NCBI GenBank assembly: GCA_009602735.1
Contig: WELA01012513.1
Location: forward strand, 14,384-78,383
Direction of reading: 5' to 3'
From: Mesotaenium endlicherianum
Taxonomy: Eukaryota > Streptophyta > Zygnematophyceae > Zygnematales > Mesotaeniaceae
DNA length: 64,000 nucleotides
In this document: positions 13,301-24,600 of the stretch, piece by piece
Layout: every line of letters starts with the position of its first letter
Position numbering within the stretch: the stretch's first letter is position 1
Translations under genes and position numbers: made by a program
Notes under the pieces: model-generated
The model's input: only the letters and a program-made list of their open reading frames with translations
Told to the model about the DNA's origin: nothing
Databases searched by the model: none

Positions 13301-13970
13301 GTCAGTCAGTCGGTACTGTCGGCGGACCAGCTACATCTGTCTGCGGCATGGGGCACCACTGGCAGGTGCATGCAGGAGCAGGTGCATGCATATGCGCATG
13401 CCGTGCGTGCGTGCATGTGGCACGAGAGCGTCAGTCTGCCGTTGGAAGACAAGGCTTGAATTCCAATCAGTGGCACCTTCCCACACGCCTTCAGGGTCCC
13501 AAGTCACCTACATATTATGTCTACTTAGGGCTCACTTGGAAGTGGAGCAAGCTGCGGACCCGACCCACCAGTGTGAATCTGGACCAGTCTACAGCATGAG
13601 TGCAGAAAAGTATGTGGCAGAAAGTGTGGAGCTGAGCACTTTCTCGACACCTGGCAGCACCGCAAAGTGGAACAACCCTAACAGGCTCAACTTAGCTGAC
13701 CGCCGCATTGTACACAAATGCTTCAAGACAAGGCGGGGAGGCAGGCGCAGCGCAGAGGGAGGGACGAGGGGGCGGGAGGAGGGCAGGGGGGGGATCCAGA
13801 GGGTCCCATAAGGGTGGGAGGCATACCACATCCATGGAGCGCTCGCCGTTCTGGTAGATGAGGGAGAATGACAGGCTCTCCTTCTCGGGGCGCGGGTACC
13901 GGTGGAACACCGCCTGCCACCCACACAACGCCCGCAACACAATCCATCAAATGTGTGCATGTGTGTACGT

Positions 13971-14016
<46 letters not shown>

Positions 14017-16123
14017 GTGCCGCTGGCATCGTATGGGTCTGAGCCTAAGAGGTGAAGTTTGTCTAAGTCTGTCCAGGAGGATGTCTGTAATTTGCCAGGA
14101 GGGTGTCTTGATGACTGGTGCCAAGCCCAGCAGCCAAGGCCACTTGCCCGCATGTTGCTGCCCCTCGCCAGCTGAAAGCTTGCTTGTCCTCTTTGCCGTG
14201 ACTTGAGAGAGACAGAGAAACAAAAAAGAGAAAAGAGCATCCCTGACGGCGCCATCCCAGCTGAAAGCTCCAATGGCCCAGGAGGGAGTAAGAAAGTGTA
14301 ACAGGAAGTTGAAGGAAGAGTGCATGACGGGCGTGCTCAGGTCAGCCAGAAGGCGGGGAGTGGGTAGCAGGGCACATGCTCAGGCGCGCCGGCAGGACTG
14401 GCAGGGGGATAGTGGTTGGGGGGGGGGAGAGGGGGTGTGCTCTTCACACACGTACCGTGATCTGGCCCGGCACAATCTTGCTCACGCCGGCCAGGGCAAT
14501 GCTCTTCTCCTTGTCGCCGCCCGACAGGTACAGAAGGTCCTGCTCATCCTGCTCACCTCACCCTTGGCAGCACCTACATCTGTTACAGCAGAGTCCCAAC
14601 GTGAAACTACGCCAGGTGGCAAAGATGCAAACACGTGACGAATCCCTGGGTATGCAGCGAAGGCTGGGGGCGCAGGTGGAGGAACTCCCCCACGTGTAAG
14701 TACTTATTCAACACATTCACCCCGTGCTTTATGGAAAGACCAGAAAGAAAAGAGCCTGAGGCCATGGAGGGCCACTCCAGCGGCTGCTCCGCAGTCGCTT
14801 ATGCAACCAAAAGAATCCCAGCAGGTGTAGGCCCGAGGGAGGAGTTATTCATGGGAAGGGGGGTCGGAGGGGAGGAGGGGGAGGAGTGGCTCGGATCAAA
14901 GGGCAGAGCCAAAGAGCAAGTGAGGCAGGCAACAAATCTGGCGGTGACCGCTCAGAAATAGAACGTGTTCACGCTGCACGCATAGCCTCCTCCCTTCTTT
15001 GCCTTAGAGGGCGCGCATTCGAGCACATTGGATTGTGAGCCCCGTCTGTAACCATCCTGCACTCATTGGGCCAGCAGGCCTGGGAGCTGGCCGGTGCGAG
15101 GGGAAAAGAAGCAGGGAGCCCAGCAACGGCGTAGCTTGAAGCTCTTTCTATGTTCCCCATCTCGGAGGTGCAACCCTGTGTCGATAACACTCTAGCCTCC
15201 CCTCCACTCTGCCCACTTCCCGGGCCTGCCTGTGAGAAGTATTGAGCTGCCAGAGCGCCAAAGCAGGGAAGCAGGTGGCGGCCAATTAAGGCTTGCAGCA
15301 GCAGGGCCCCAAGGGGAGCACACGCAAGAGCTGTGGAGCGGCCTGAGGAAGAGGAGGAGGAGGAGGAGGAGGAAGGCAGGGGTGCACACTGACAGGAGAC
15401 AGGCGGAAGTAGCAAGCGCGGGGCTTGCCCAGGCGGCCATACTTGAGCAGCCTGGTGCCCTTCTTCAGCGCCGTGATGGCCTGCACCGCAGAAGTCACAT
15501 GCACACGAGAGAGGGAGAGAGATAAAGGGGGGGGGATCATAGTGAGAACAACTTCCACGCTCAGAGGACAAGTGCAAAAGACAGGACAGGGTGGGGCTGG
15601 GCTCGTGCTTGCATTAAGTGGTAAGAAGGGACACAGCTAAATCTTGCAGCTCACACGTAAAGCACCGACGTGGAGCTCATGCAAGGACAAAATGAGCAGA
15701 GGCATTGCCTTCTGAAGTGGAGGGGCTCCTACCCCATGCTAGTCTAATGGGAGGTCAAACCGCACCATAGTCCCACAGGAACAGAACATTACCGACAAAA
15801 GTGGAAGGAAAAAAGAAAGAGTAGTGGGGTTAGCGGGCCAGCCAAGAGCAGCCAGAAGCTGGCTGTCTTGGCACCAGGTTTAGAAGCATGCCAAGTGCGA
15901 CTGGACATGAAGGAGCTACCCAGCCCCATCACAGCCTGGGGACATGCGGGCCGCAGTGCTTGGGGCATACAGAGGCGACAAGTGGCATGCGGCTATGGAT
16001 GCGGACACATGCATGCACCTGTTCAATATCGCGGTCCGCATGCCAGCGTCCAAAGGGGTCGGGGATGGGCGGCTTGACGTGCAGATCCGCCGTCTTGGCG
16101 GTGGGCTTGATGGCCTTCATCAT
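2292..16123 (-). CDS. PRAF: PRAF-type PH-RCC1-FYVE-BRX protein (16 exons)
   Basis: Spliced minus-strand gene of about 1,948 codons. Exons in transcript order: 16019-16123, 15394-15480, 14456-14539, 13827-13913, 12940-13182, 11695-12517, 10948-11213, 10019-10265, 9498-9612, 8662-8858, 7722-8079, 6765-about 7256, 6201-6289, 5374-5562, 2683-about 4994, 2292-2445. All introns are GT-AG and phases agree, except exon 6, which is one base out at a homopolymer run with an N (11715). The start is the first ATG after an in-frame stop in the 5' leader; a second ATG follows at once. Domains: PH about 30-137, seven RCC1 blades about 400-765, FYVE about 775-840, coiled coil about 1040-1150, BRX about 1868-1925. 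In land plants this family links phosphoinositide binding, GEF-like RCC1 blades and polarity/BRX interactions. Arabidopsis members are about 1,000-1,100 residues, so this protein is much longer because of exons 6, 12 and 15. The family call is firm; the cellular role is inferred. Confidence 0.93.
2781..4900 (-). other. Giant low-complexity part of PRAF exon 15
   Basis: One exon supplies about 700 residues rich in Ser, Ala, Gly, Pro and Arg between the coiled coil and the BRX domain. It contains poly-Ser, poly-Ala and Gly-rich runs and many Ser-Pro pairs but no known domain. It is open from end to end on the minus strand, with splice-compatible ends. The GC-rich sequence also keeps other frames open, including a 322-codon frame on the opposite strand, which I take as a shadow. 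The region is probably disordered; its length is far above the equivalent spacer in Arabidopsis PRAFs. Confidence 0.75.
5068..5103. repeat. (GAG)n tract in PRAF intron 14
   Basis: Uninterrupted GGA/GAG triplets on the plus strand, hence a CTC pyrimidine tract in the transcript near the intron 14 acceptor. It may serve as the polypyrimidine tract; otherwise it is a plain triplet repeat. Confidence 0.85.
6066..6170. repeat. (AG)n microsatellite with one N
   Basis: About 50 AG units in PRAF intron 13, broken by a single N at 6136, followed by short AGGC units up to the exon 13 donor near 6200. The N marks an assembly uncertainty in the repeat length. Long Ser/Leu or Glu/Arg frames across it are artefacts of the repeat. 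Confidence 0.95.
6171..6199. repeat. (AGGC)n tetranucleotide repeat at PRAF exon 13 donor
   Basis: About six AGGC units run up to the donor of exon 13, so the 5' end of intron 13 in the transcript reads as GCCT repeats. The donor GT lies at 6199-6200. Confidence 0.85.
7291..7400. repeat. (CA)n microsatellite with one N
   Basis: More than 50 CA units in PRAF intron 11, with one N at 7367 and one TG interruption near 7384, followed by a short AG run. It is a plain microsatellite. Confidence 0.95.
7722..8079 (-). other. FYVE zinc-finger exon of PRAF
   Basis: A single exon encodes the end of the last RCC1 blade ([11 protein letters not shown]) and a full FYVE finger. Four Cys pairs are visible (CSQC, CYNC, CHSC, CDTC), giving the eight zinc ligands. 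The phosphoinositide-binding motif reads [10 protein letters not shown] instead of the classic R(R/K)HHCR.CG. This variant, with Asn-Cys-Tyr, is the form typical of plant PRAFs ([10 protein letters not shown]), so it supports the family call and is not decay. PYRVCDTC closes the domain. The exon enters in phase 0 and leaves in phase 1. Confidence 0.93.
8050..12020 (-). other. RCC1 seven-blade propeller of PRAF (exons 6-11)
   Basis: Repeats of the form ACG..H..A....G.L..WG.G..G.LG.G are spread over exons 6 to 11: [26 protein letters not shown] with [19 protein letters not shown] with [19 protein letters not shown] with [19 protein letters not shown] with [26 protein letters not shown] with [23 protein letters not shown] with [14 protein letters not shown]. 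Seven units match the usual seven-bladed propeller. In the family this region has been linked to guanine-nucleotide exchange on small GTPases; I cannot judge activity from sequence. Confidence 0.92.
10641..10687. repeat. Poly-C run with 26-base assembly gap
   Basis: An N block at 10649-10674 is flanked on both sides by pure C. It lies in PRAF intron 7 (between exons 7 and 8). The gap most likely reflects failure to sequence through a long poly-C/G tract. Confidence 0.9.
13110..16040 (-). other. PH domain of PRAF (exons 1-5)
   Basis: Exon 1 ends DRDIEQ; exon 2 begins [16 protein letters not shown] and ends CYFRLSP; exon 3 carries [12 protein letters not shown] and IVPGQIT; exon 4 carries [13 protein letters not shown] and [15 protein letters not shown]; exon 5 begins [15 protein letters not shown]. 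The order and wording match the plant PRAF PH domain ([48 protein letters not shown]). In this family the PH domain binds phosphoinositides at membranes. The domain is divided among five small exons of 84-111 bases (exon 5 longer). Confidence 0.92.
13962..14017. repeat. (TG)n-(AG)n compound microsatellite
   Basis: A TG run followed at once by an AG run in the PRAF intron between exons 3 and 4. It is a simple sequence repeat only. Confidence 0.9.
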
Positions 16124-18620
16124 CTTCAACCAACGAGGCTCCTTGATCTCCCAATCATGCGGCTGACGTCAAAGGAGGATCGGGGGCTCCTCCATGCCCG
16201 CGTAGATTCTGCAGCAGCACAGAGCCACTCCCACCGCTGTTTGTGAAAGTTCCTCTGTTGCTGCTGCAGCTGCTGCACCAGCGGGCAGAGAGAGAGGGAA
16301 ATAGAGGGCACGACCAAGAGGTGCCAAGCACTATTATGGCGGATTTTACAGAGCCCACAGAGTCCACGTTAAAATTTAACTTTTTTGGACACTAAGACTT
16401 GACAGTGTCATGTATTATCGTGGCTTCTGCACAGGTAACCCCGTTGTGGGCATGGAGCTCCGAAGTAATCACAGGGCCTCAGACGCTCTCACATGCTGGA
16501 AGCCATCTGTGTCTTAGTTCCTCACCATATCATCAGCATTCCATAACCGTAGAGGGTTGCAAAAATGTAGGACCCAGTATATGCCTGCTAGCCACGTCGT
16601 ACCCAGCCAGTCTAAAACAATCCTCCTCTCCCGCCCCTCATGCTCACCCATGCTACCCAACCCTGCCTCCCCCAGAAGGGCCTCCAGCCACTTTCTTGGC
16701 AGGTCAGACCAGCAAGGCATAGGATATGGTCCCTTCCCCTTCCCAATCAAAATGTTTGCCATTCTCCCAGCTGGGGAGCCTGGCTCATCCTCTAGTCCCA
16801 CCGAAGTCACCTCCTCCTCCAAAAGTTATCTGCTGAAAGTGGCGCCCTTTTGACCAGAGAGGTCTCGCTGCCCTGGAGGAAAGACTGCCAGGTATTCTGT
16901 GGTGGCAGGTTGAGCTTTCTCATTCGTTTATCTTACATATTTAGACCGGACCTTCTTGCGTACCATAAAACGTGCAACCATCACTACTCATACCCTCTCA
17001 TTTATTGTTTGGTGTTATCATAGTTGTACCCGTGTGTGCTTGCCTTCGACCATAAGAAGGCGTGTCTTAGACATGGAGCAAAGGAGGTTCGCAATCATAT
17101 CGGAGCCAGGTGATAGGTTTTTCAAGAAACTCTATGAAGGCCCTACATTGCTCCCAAGTGCGGTGAAATGTTGGAGCTATGCATCAGGCTGGAACAAAGA
17201 TACGCAATGGAGAAAGATGCAGCATGGCTCAGAGTTTCTTTAGTGGGTATCTACTGCTTATGAAGAAAAACACGCGGACTTCATAACAAGGAAATCATCA
17301 TACTCAGTAGTGCATAGACACTAGGTTTCATTTGACCACTGCGACATACCCAGGAAAAGAGGACGTTGACTGCATCGTCTCTATAGATTCGGAGGCCTGT
17401 TTGTCACATACCTGATCTTATTTCAGGTAGGACGATTTTAGGGTCGAGCCAATATGAACCAACACAACTTTCGTTTTGCAAAAAAAAAGGATGGTGCACT
17501 TCGGAGAAGGAGTTTCGTTCGAAACAGTATTCTCTGCGAAGAATAGTTCTCACTTCGGTCACTTGTGTGTACCCGATAGGAAAACCTCGTCTTTCGCGGA
17601 AAAGTTCACCTCAGTCCTTACTACAGAGGACTGCTGAACTTAAAGCAGGAAGAAGGGCGCTCACACTAGGGCTTTTACAATGCAGCGTTGTTTTAAGAAG
17701 CTTGAAGGAACGGCTTAACTCTTGCTCAGATATGGACGTGGTTCAAGGAAACATCACTGTCAAGAAGGGATGCGCCATATGTTGGTTGGCTCGTGTTTTC
17801 AAATGCCTTACCTGCTAGAGTATGCTTGAGTTTTCCTAGTGTCAGTCACGCAGGCAAGGAGGTGTGGTGTACTGCGCTGACAGGCGCAATAACCATTGGC
17901 TCCGTTCAGGCGACATTGCTACAGTGCTAACTTCGACCGACTGCGACTGCCAGTCACAGCAGCAGATGGGAGGGAAGTGTGGGAAATCAAGCGGGGATAA
18001 GAGCGGGAGAGATTGCTAGGAGCTGCTAGGAGCAGTTGGAAGAGACCCCCGGAAAAATTTTGATGTCCTATTACCTGCCCGCAAGCAACTCGATCTGCTT
18101 CGGGCCCAGTTCGGAGTCCTCAGCTGCGGGAACACCGGCGTGACGTCAAAGTTGTTTCGACTAGACGCCACACGTGGACATTGAGGAGACGTCCAACGAA
18201 AAAGGACTTAGGCGACTCCAGGCGATTATAGCGCAGTAGACCGAAAATTTCGACACTGACTTCCGAAGCCTCAGACCACCTCGAGTATTATCGTATGAAA
18301 AGACACCTGCAAGTTCTCCCGACTGCTCGACCTCAACTGGGGGCCTTTGAATAGACGCTTGGTCGAGACTCGAGACTCGAGCCGATGTCGCAATGAGCTT
18401 AATTTGATTGTAATTCATCACTTGCACGAAGTGGTTTAACCTTATGCCATGATACAGGCCGGGAAAAGGACATAGCTTAGACGGTCATGTGGTTTGCTTA
18501 GTAGTTTGGGTGTTTATGTACTTCGAGCTCGATTTCGAAGTCTAGCCCGTGCAGTATGCGCTTTTAATTGCATGATGATGAACTGGAACTAGTGCGGTTC
18601 CTGAAGCGGTTCTGTCTGTG
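16124..18620. other. Divergent intergenic region between PRAF and SF3B2
   Basis: About 2.5 kb separates the two start codons, which face away from each other. It should hold both promoters and 5' leaders. The small frames here (for example about 95 codons at 16956-17243) resemble nothing I know. No clear TATA box can be assigned to either gene. A short inverted motif GTTTCG..CGAAAC lies near 17505-17525. Confidence 0.5.
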
Positions 18621-21600
18621 ATGGCAGCTGATAGTATGCCGGCTGGAGAGAATGTTTCTGTCATTGATCACCCTGAGACAAACGGGCTGTCTCACGTCAT
18701 AGATGGTGGTGTCATGCCCGTTGGCGGGGACGTCTCAGAGAAGAAGCAGAAGGAGGCAGACAAGCGGAGGAGGCGTAGAAAACAGAAGAAGAAAACAAAA
18801 CCAGCGACTGGGGAACATGGGGATGGGAAAGAGGAGAAGGAAGATAACGCCGAGGAAGAGGTGTGGATTGTTCTGCGGCCAACTTTTTCGTTTAGAGCTC
18901 GTTGTCGGCCTTTAATCTGATTATGGATTCTGTTTATAGATTTGCTTCAGGCACGTGCTGGGTTAACTTTATTGCCAGTCATGTCAGCTGCGGACATGGG
19001 TTTTGAAAGAAGACATACTTTTGGGTTCTACAGCTTGCTGCCTTAGCCTTAGCCTTAGCCTTAGTTTGTATGCTGAACACATGTCTCCGTTTCTTTTGCA
19101 GCCGCTGGATTCTGTGGAGGTCGAATATGTAGTTGAGCGTCCGGAATTTGACCTAGAGCAATATGGAGCTCTATCAGAGGAGTTCTTAGCAGTTTTTGAG
19201 AAATTTACTGCAACAGATACAACCGCTGTGACTGAGGTAAAAAATTCTCATTGCACTTACCTTCATACTTAGCTCCCCAAAGTGGTCATATGTAGAGATG
19301 TTGCAAGGCACTAAAAAATAAGTTGCTGGGAGTATATTCAAGAGTCATATCAGTTGCTGATTCACTGACCAGATTCGTGTATATGTGAACTAGCAGGAGG
19401 GTGAGGGAGAAGAAACAGCTGTTGCTGGGGAGAAGAAGGCTGATTCAGACGAGGATTCTGACGAGGAGGAGAACGCGACAGATGAGAAGGGCATGTCTAA
19501 TAAACAACGAAAGGTACTCTATATATGTTGAGCTCTCTTTCCAGGCCGCATAGAGCAACTATCCCTTGATACTAACCAAGTGTAACTATAGAAGCTCATT
19601 GTAAGAGGAGAAAATGGTGTTGTCTTTGCACGTGTCCTTTGCACTGGTCAATGCCTGCATCTTGTCACATGTCAAATCCACCGACATGCCTTGTGATTTC
19701 GCCTGTTAGGGGTTTATATTGTTTAGTTTGTGGTGGTCTTGGAACATGTTTTTTTTTCCGAGCCAGATATGAGATGTCCTTTTCCTCGTCTGGGGTCTTG
19801 TTGGCATCTATCGACAGCTGGATTTAGTGATACCGACACATAAAAGTCAGGAAGCCAAGGCTCCTGTTTCTCTTACAAATCTTGCACATGGTATTACCCA
19901 AGAAAGCTATTGCAGTCTTTTCAAAATATTTGAAAAGAAGGGGCCAATACGTAACATCTCTGGCACCCCTCTGTTGCAGTGGTGGTATGAGCTTTCCCAA
20001 TTGGAGATACTGCTGGCACCCTGTCTTTAGTCTCTTGTATGATACTGATGCTCTTAGCTAAGAGGAGAGGTTGATGGAGTTTCATGTGGACTAGTCAACA
20101 AGTATTGCACTGATTTAAGACAGCGTGGGAGCTAAGAGACCTTCTGGTGCGAGTTGGCCTAGACGTTTGAATAGCTGAGATCTTGAGTGCCCTGTGGTTG
20201 CACCATATGTACCAGCCTCCTACGCTTTCACCCTTGAAGGTGCTACACTGCTACGTATTCGATATGATGTGCCGGATATTTCACTCGCCTATTCACCCCC
20301 CTTAAGCACCTGAGTAAACATTAGTGTGGTTTAGTTGCCCCCTGATGTTCAGTGTTAAGCTGATTTTTTGTTTTTTGTCGTCTTCTTTTTTTATGGCAGC
20401 TTCAACGGCGCATGAAGATTGCTGAGTTGAAGCAGATATGCCCCAGGCCTGACGTTGTTGAGGTACTTACTTCGGGTTTTTATGTAGAGTTGTAAACGAA
20501 AGCATATGTTTGTATTCTGGTGTCCTTAGGGTTCAAAGCAATAGTCTTATGTTCATGGCTTGCTTGGATGTTCTATGACAGAAGCTGGCATGATGGGGGT
20601 AGCTGTGGTACATAGCAGTGATTGTTTCCTTTGCCCTTTACTACTGCTTGTCTAGTGTGGAGTTTAGATGATATGTTACATAAGCACTCTGTTGGCATCC
20701 TTGGCCTGCTTGTGATATATAGAGGTACTTGCTGACATGCTGTTTGACGTAGCATGATTCTTACACGTAAGCTGAGGAGCATCTCATGACACAGTTTGAC
20801 AGGAATGAGAGACATGTTTACTTCCTGTAAGGAGGCGGGGAAGGAATGCTAGCTAAGCGACTTATGTTGCCACTTAAAGCCAACAAAACCAGGCCTTAAA
20901 TTAGACAGCATAGCAAGAGCGGTTGAGATGTTCATCAGCAAAATTTATTTGCCAGTGCAGCCTGCAGCCCAGTGCAAACATTGTGATAAACCTTTCCGTT
21001 GACAGGCAGTGCGAGACTGGCATGCATGCCATGCATGCAACATGTGTAGCTGTGATTGTGCATGACGTGCATGATGTCCATGATGATGTGGCAGGTCTGG
21101 GATGCGACAGCTGCCGACCCCAAGCTGCTGGTGTTCCTTAAGTCGTACCGCAACACTGTGCCTGTGCCACGCCACTGGAGTCAGAAGCGCAAGTTCCTGC
21201 AGGTACAATCTTCCCTATCCACCTCCCCTTCGCTTGTTAGTGACTAGACCCCCCCCCCCGCCTTCTTTTACCCCACTTCACCCATTGCACTGTGCAGGTT
21301 ACAAAGAACCCTTGGGGCAACCCTTTGCCCTTTGAGGGCCACCATTATGAACGGTCTTAGTTCCAGCTAGTAAATTTCTGGATCGGCAATGATCTGGATG
21401 TTGAAGGGTAAATTGACAAGGAAAGAGATCCTGTCACAGCGGGGTCTGCCTGATTGAGTGGCTGTCCCCCCTTGTGGAGGAGACTGGCTGTCCCTTATTC
21501 ACTTCATGTGGCTGATGCAGGGGGCTGGCGCTGCTCTTATATGCTCTCGCTCTCGAGACTATGAGTGGTAGGTTCCGTGGCACCATGGAAGTGGTGTTCC

Positions 21601-24600
21601 TGGTGAATGGGGCTGGCTTGATCTCTCTGACAGTCCTTATTGGATGCATCAAAACCTTTTTGCTAGCTTCCTTTATGGGGCAACTTGCATATTGAGTCAT
21701 TGCCCCTCTTTAGGAGCAACAATCCTGCGCATGTACAAAGTCACAAGCGTGATCTCCTTTGTATAGGAACTCCCTACATTGTTCATCATTGTGCTGGAGT
21801 CCATTTGTCACTCAGGCAGGTGCAGGTTGTCGTCAGTTTTTTTAAATTCCACTACAGTATTGGTGGGTGCTGATATGGCCACTTGTCTTAGTCAGAGTAG
21901 AGCTGGATGCTTTTGGGTTGTTCTGGTGCACAAGATGTATCTCATCATCCTTGAGATTTGTTGCAGCAGCAGGAAGAACCAGGGATCGCTCAACGATTGA
22001 GAATCTGCTGACATGCTGGGTTTCATGGTTGCCATTGATGTGATATTCTTTGCATGGTGTCAGTGGATGCATGGCTCATTTCGACGTGTGATTGCTCTGC
22101 TGCAGGAAGCGCACCTCATCACATGAGAATGAGCTATGCATCTCTAGTTAATGTCTCATCCACTTGCTTTGCACTAGACAGTTAGTAACTCTAGACAATC
22201 AATAAATCATGTAAGTTTTTGCACAGATGTCAGCATGTCTCTTCAGCAGAGCGGGTGATTCTAGAAGTACATGAGCAGGCTCCAGGTCTGGGCAGGGGGA
22301 AAGCTAGGTTATGGTTTCCAGAGAAGCTGCAGCTGCTGATGTGGCCTCCTGGCATGGGGACTGTACGTGGTGCAGGGCAAGCGGGGTATAGAGAAGCAGC
22401 CATTCCAGCTGCCAGACTTCATTGCTGCCACTGGCATCGAGAAGCTCCGCCAGGTATGCCCTCGTTTGCATCTCTCACTTGCAGTCACTGCTGTGCTCTT
22501 TTACATTCTAGCTGCTTGGTAGACTCAGCCCCCTCCTTTTGTTGATGAAAGGTCTCGTCGTGAAAAAGTTAACGTGGACAAGTGACATAGCGGCTGGTGT
22601 ACATAGACCAATCAACCCGTTCAAAGCTGAGTGTTATCTCTGTTGCTCAGATAAGGAGGTGGAAATTGACACGGGTGTTGCATGTGTGCTTGCACAGAGC
22701 ATCCTCATGCTCGAAATTGTCAACCTTGGGCTCATGTGAGGTTTCGTCGTCATCATCTTCATCTTCATGATGAGCACGTCGCATGCTGTTGTTGTTTTAA
22801 TTATTTGGTGCAGATTCGGATATTAGGCCGAATTAAGCTGTAGTAGACGGTTTCTGATTATGCAGTTCGTTCCTGTGCTGCAGGCATACATAGAGAAGGA
22901 GGACACAAAGAAGCTGAAGCAGAAGCAGCGCGAGAAGATGCAGCCCAAGATGGGCAAGATGGACATTGACTACCAGGTAGGCTTGAGCTGCTCTTTTTAA
23001 TCACACGTGTTGCGGACATACTGATGGGACAGCTGCAATCAGGGTGGTGTCCTATTGCTGACTGAAGAAGCTGCATGAGCGAGCCCTTGTGTGCCTGAGT
23101 CTGGTCTGGCGCGCCTCAGCTGCCTTGTTGGTGCTCTAGTAAAGAATGAGTACATGCATTGCTCTGGCGATGGCTTTTAGAGGCAATGCTCTATTTGGCT
23201 TAGTTGGAGCTCTGCTCCTTGTAGCTGAAGGAAACGTGCCAGTCAGACCTTGACCGGCTCATGTTGTACTCCTCGTTTGTTCTCAATCGAGCAAGCAAAA
23301 GGCGTGGCAGGCCGAAGCGTTGCATGGGTGGTCCTGCCATTTTTGGTGGCCTAATGAGCTGACAAGTGGCTGTGCAATTCTGCAGGTCCTCCACGATGCC
23401 TTCTTCAAGTACCAGACCAAGCCCAAGCTCACGCCCCACGGCGATGTCTACTACGAGGGGAAGGAGTTCGAGGTACGCGCTCTCTCTACCCCATTATCTC
23501 TACTCATTGTCAATGTTTTCTTTTTAAAGATAGTTTTTGTTCTCTTATGCCTCCCTTCTTGGCTGTCTTCCGAGTTTGGACGGCTGAACTTGTTCAGCGC
23601 TAAATTAATCTGAACTGAACCTTGCGATTTGATTATAGACCGTGTTTTTGCCTGAGCCAGTGTCTCTGAGACATGTTAGGATCTCTTAGAACCCGCGCAA
23701 GCAGGCCATCCTGATATGCCATGGACCTTATTTCATCCCTTCTTTGTATCTCTGCACGCTGGTAAACAAATCAGCTTCGGAGGGTTTTCTTCAAAACCGG
23801 ATGTCATTCTTCCTATTAAGGGATAGGTTCGAGGGCTAGAAGCACAGTACGCTGTTGCTCGCCTGAACATTGTGCACGTGGGTTCACATCGCGTGGTTGG
23901 TTGCATGATTGCAGGTAAGGATGAAGGAGTTCAAGCCGGGCCAGCTGACGGACGAGCTCAAGGAGGCCTTGGGCATGTCGGAGAATTCCCCCCCTCCCTG
24001 GCTCATCAACATGCAGGTATGTCCAAAGAAAACAACGAGCCACCCTTGCGCTTGCTCCTTCCGCATCTTCACCTGTAGTGAGATGGGGCAATAAGGAGCA
24101 CCAAGAGGAAGACAGGCAGTTGCCTTTTCCTGATTGAGTGCTGCTGCCTTTAACAAAGGAACAGCTCAGAATAGAAGACCATTTGGCTTCATCCAGCTTT
24201 GAAAGGTCCACCCAGAGGCCTGTGCCACATCACATAACATCAGACGAAACTGTATTCTTGGCTAAGTTCCTGCAGGGCTGCTCAATTTAGAGGCCTCTCT
24301 TCCCTGCAGTGGCGTGCTTCTACTCCGAGCTTTGTTTGAATCCAAAGTCGTGACTTGCACTAGGAGCCAAAAGCGGATCAGGCGCTCAGCTCAGTGTGAA
24401 CAGACCCCTGTGTTGCTCTGCCCCGATTCATGCCAAGATGCATCAAGGCCTGTCATGCACCAGGGACCAAGAGGGGACTGGGTACAGCCCAATGTGGACA
24501 GGACCTGTGCTCTCCCTGCCTCTAATCCACAAGCCCTTGGCCGGTGCTAGTCTGCTGCTCCTCCCCACATGCACAGGCTGAGGAATGCCAGCCAGGGCGT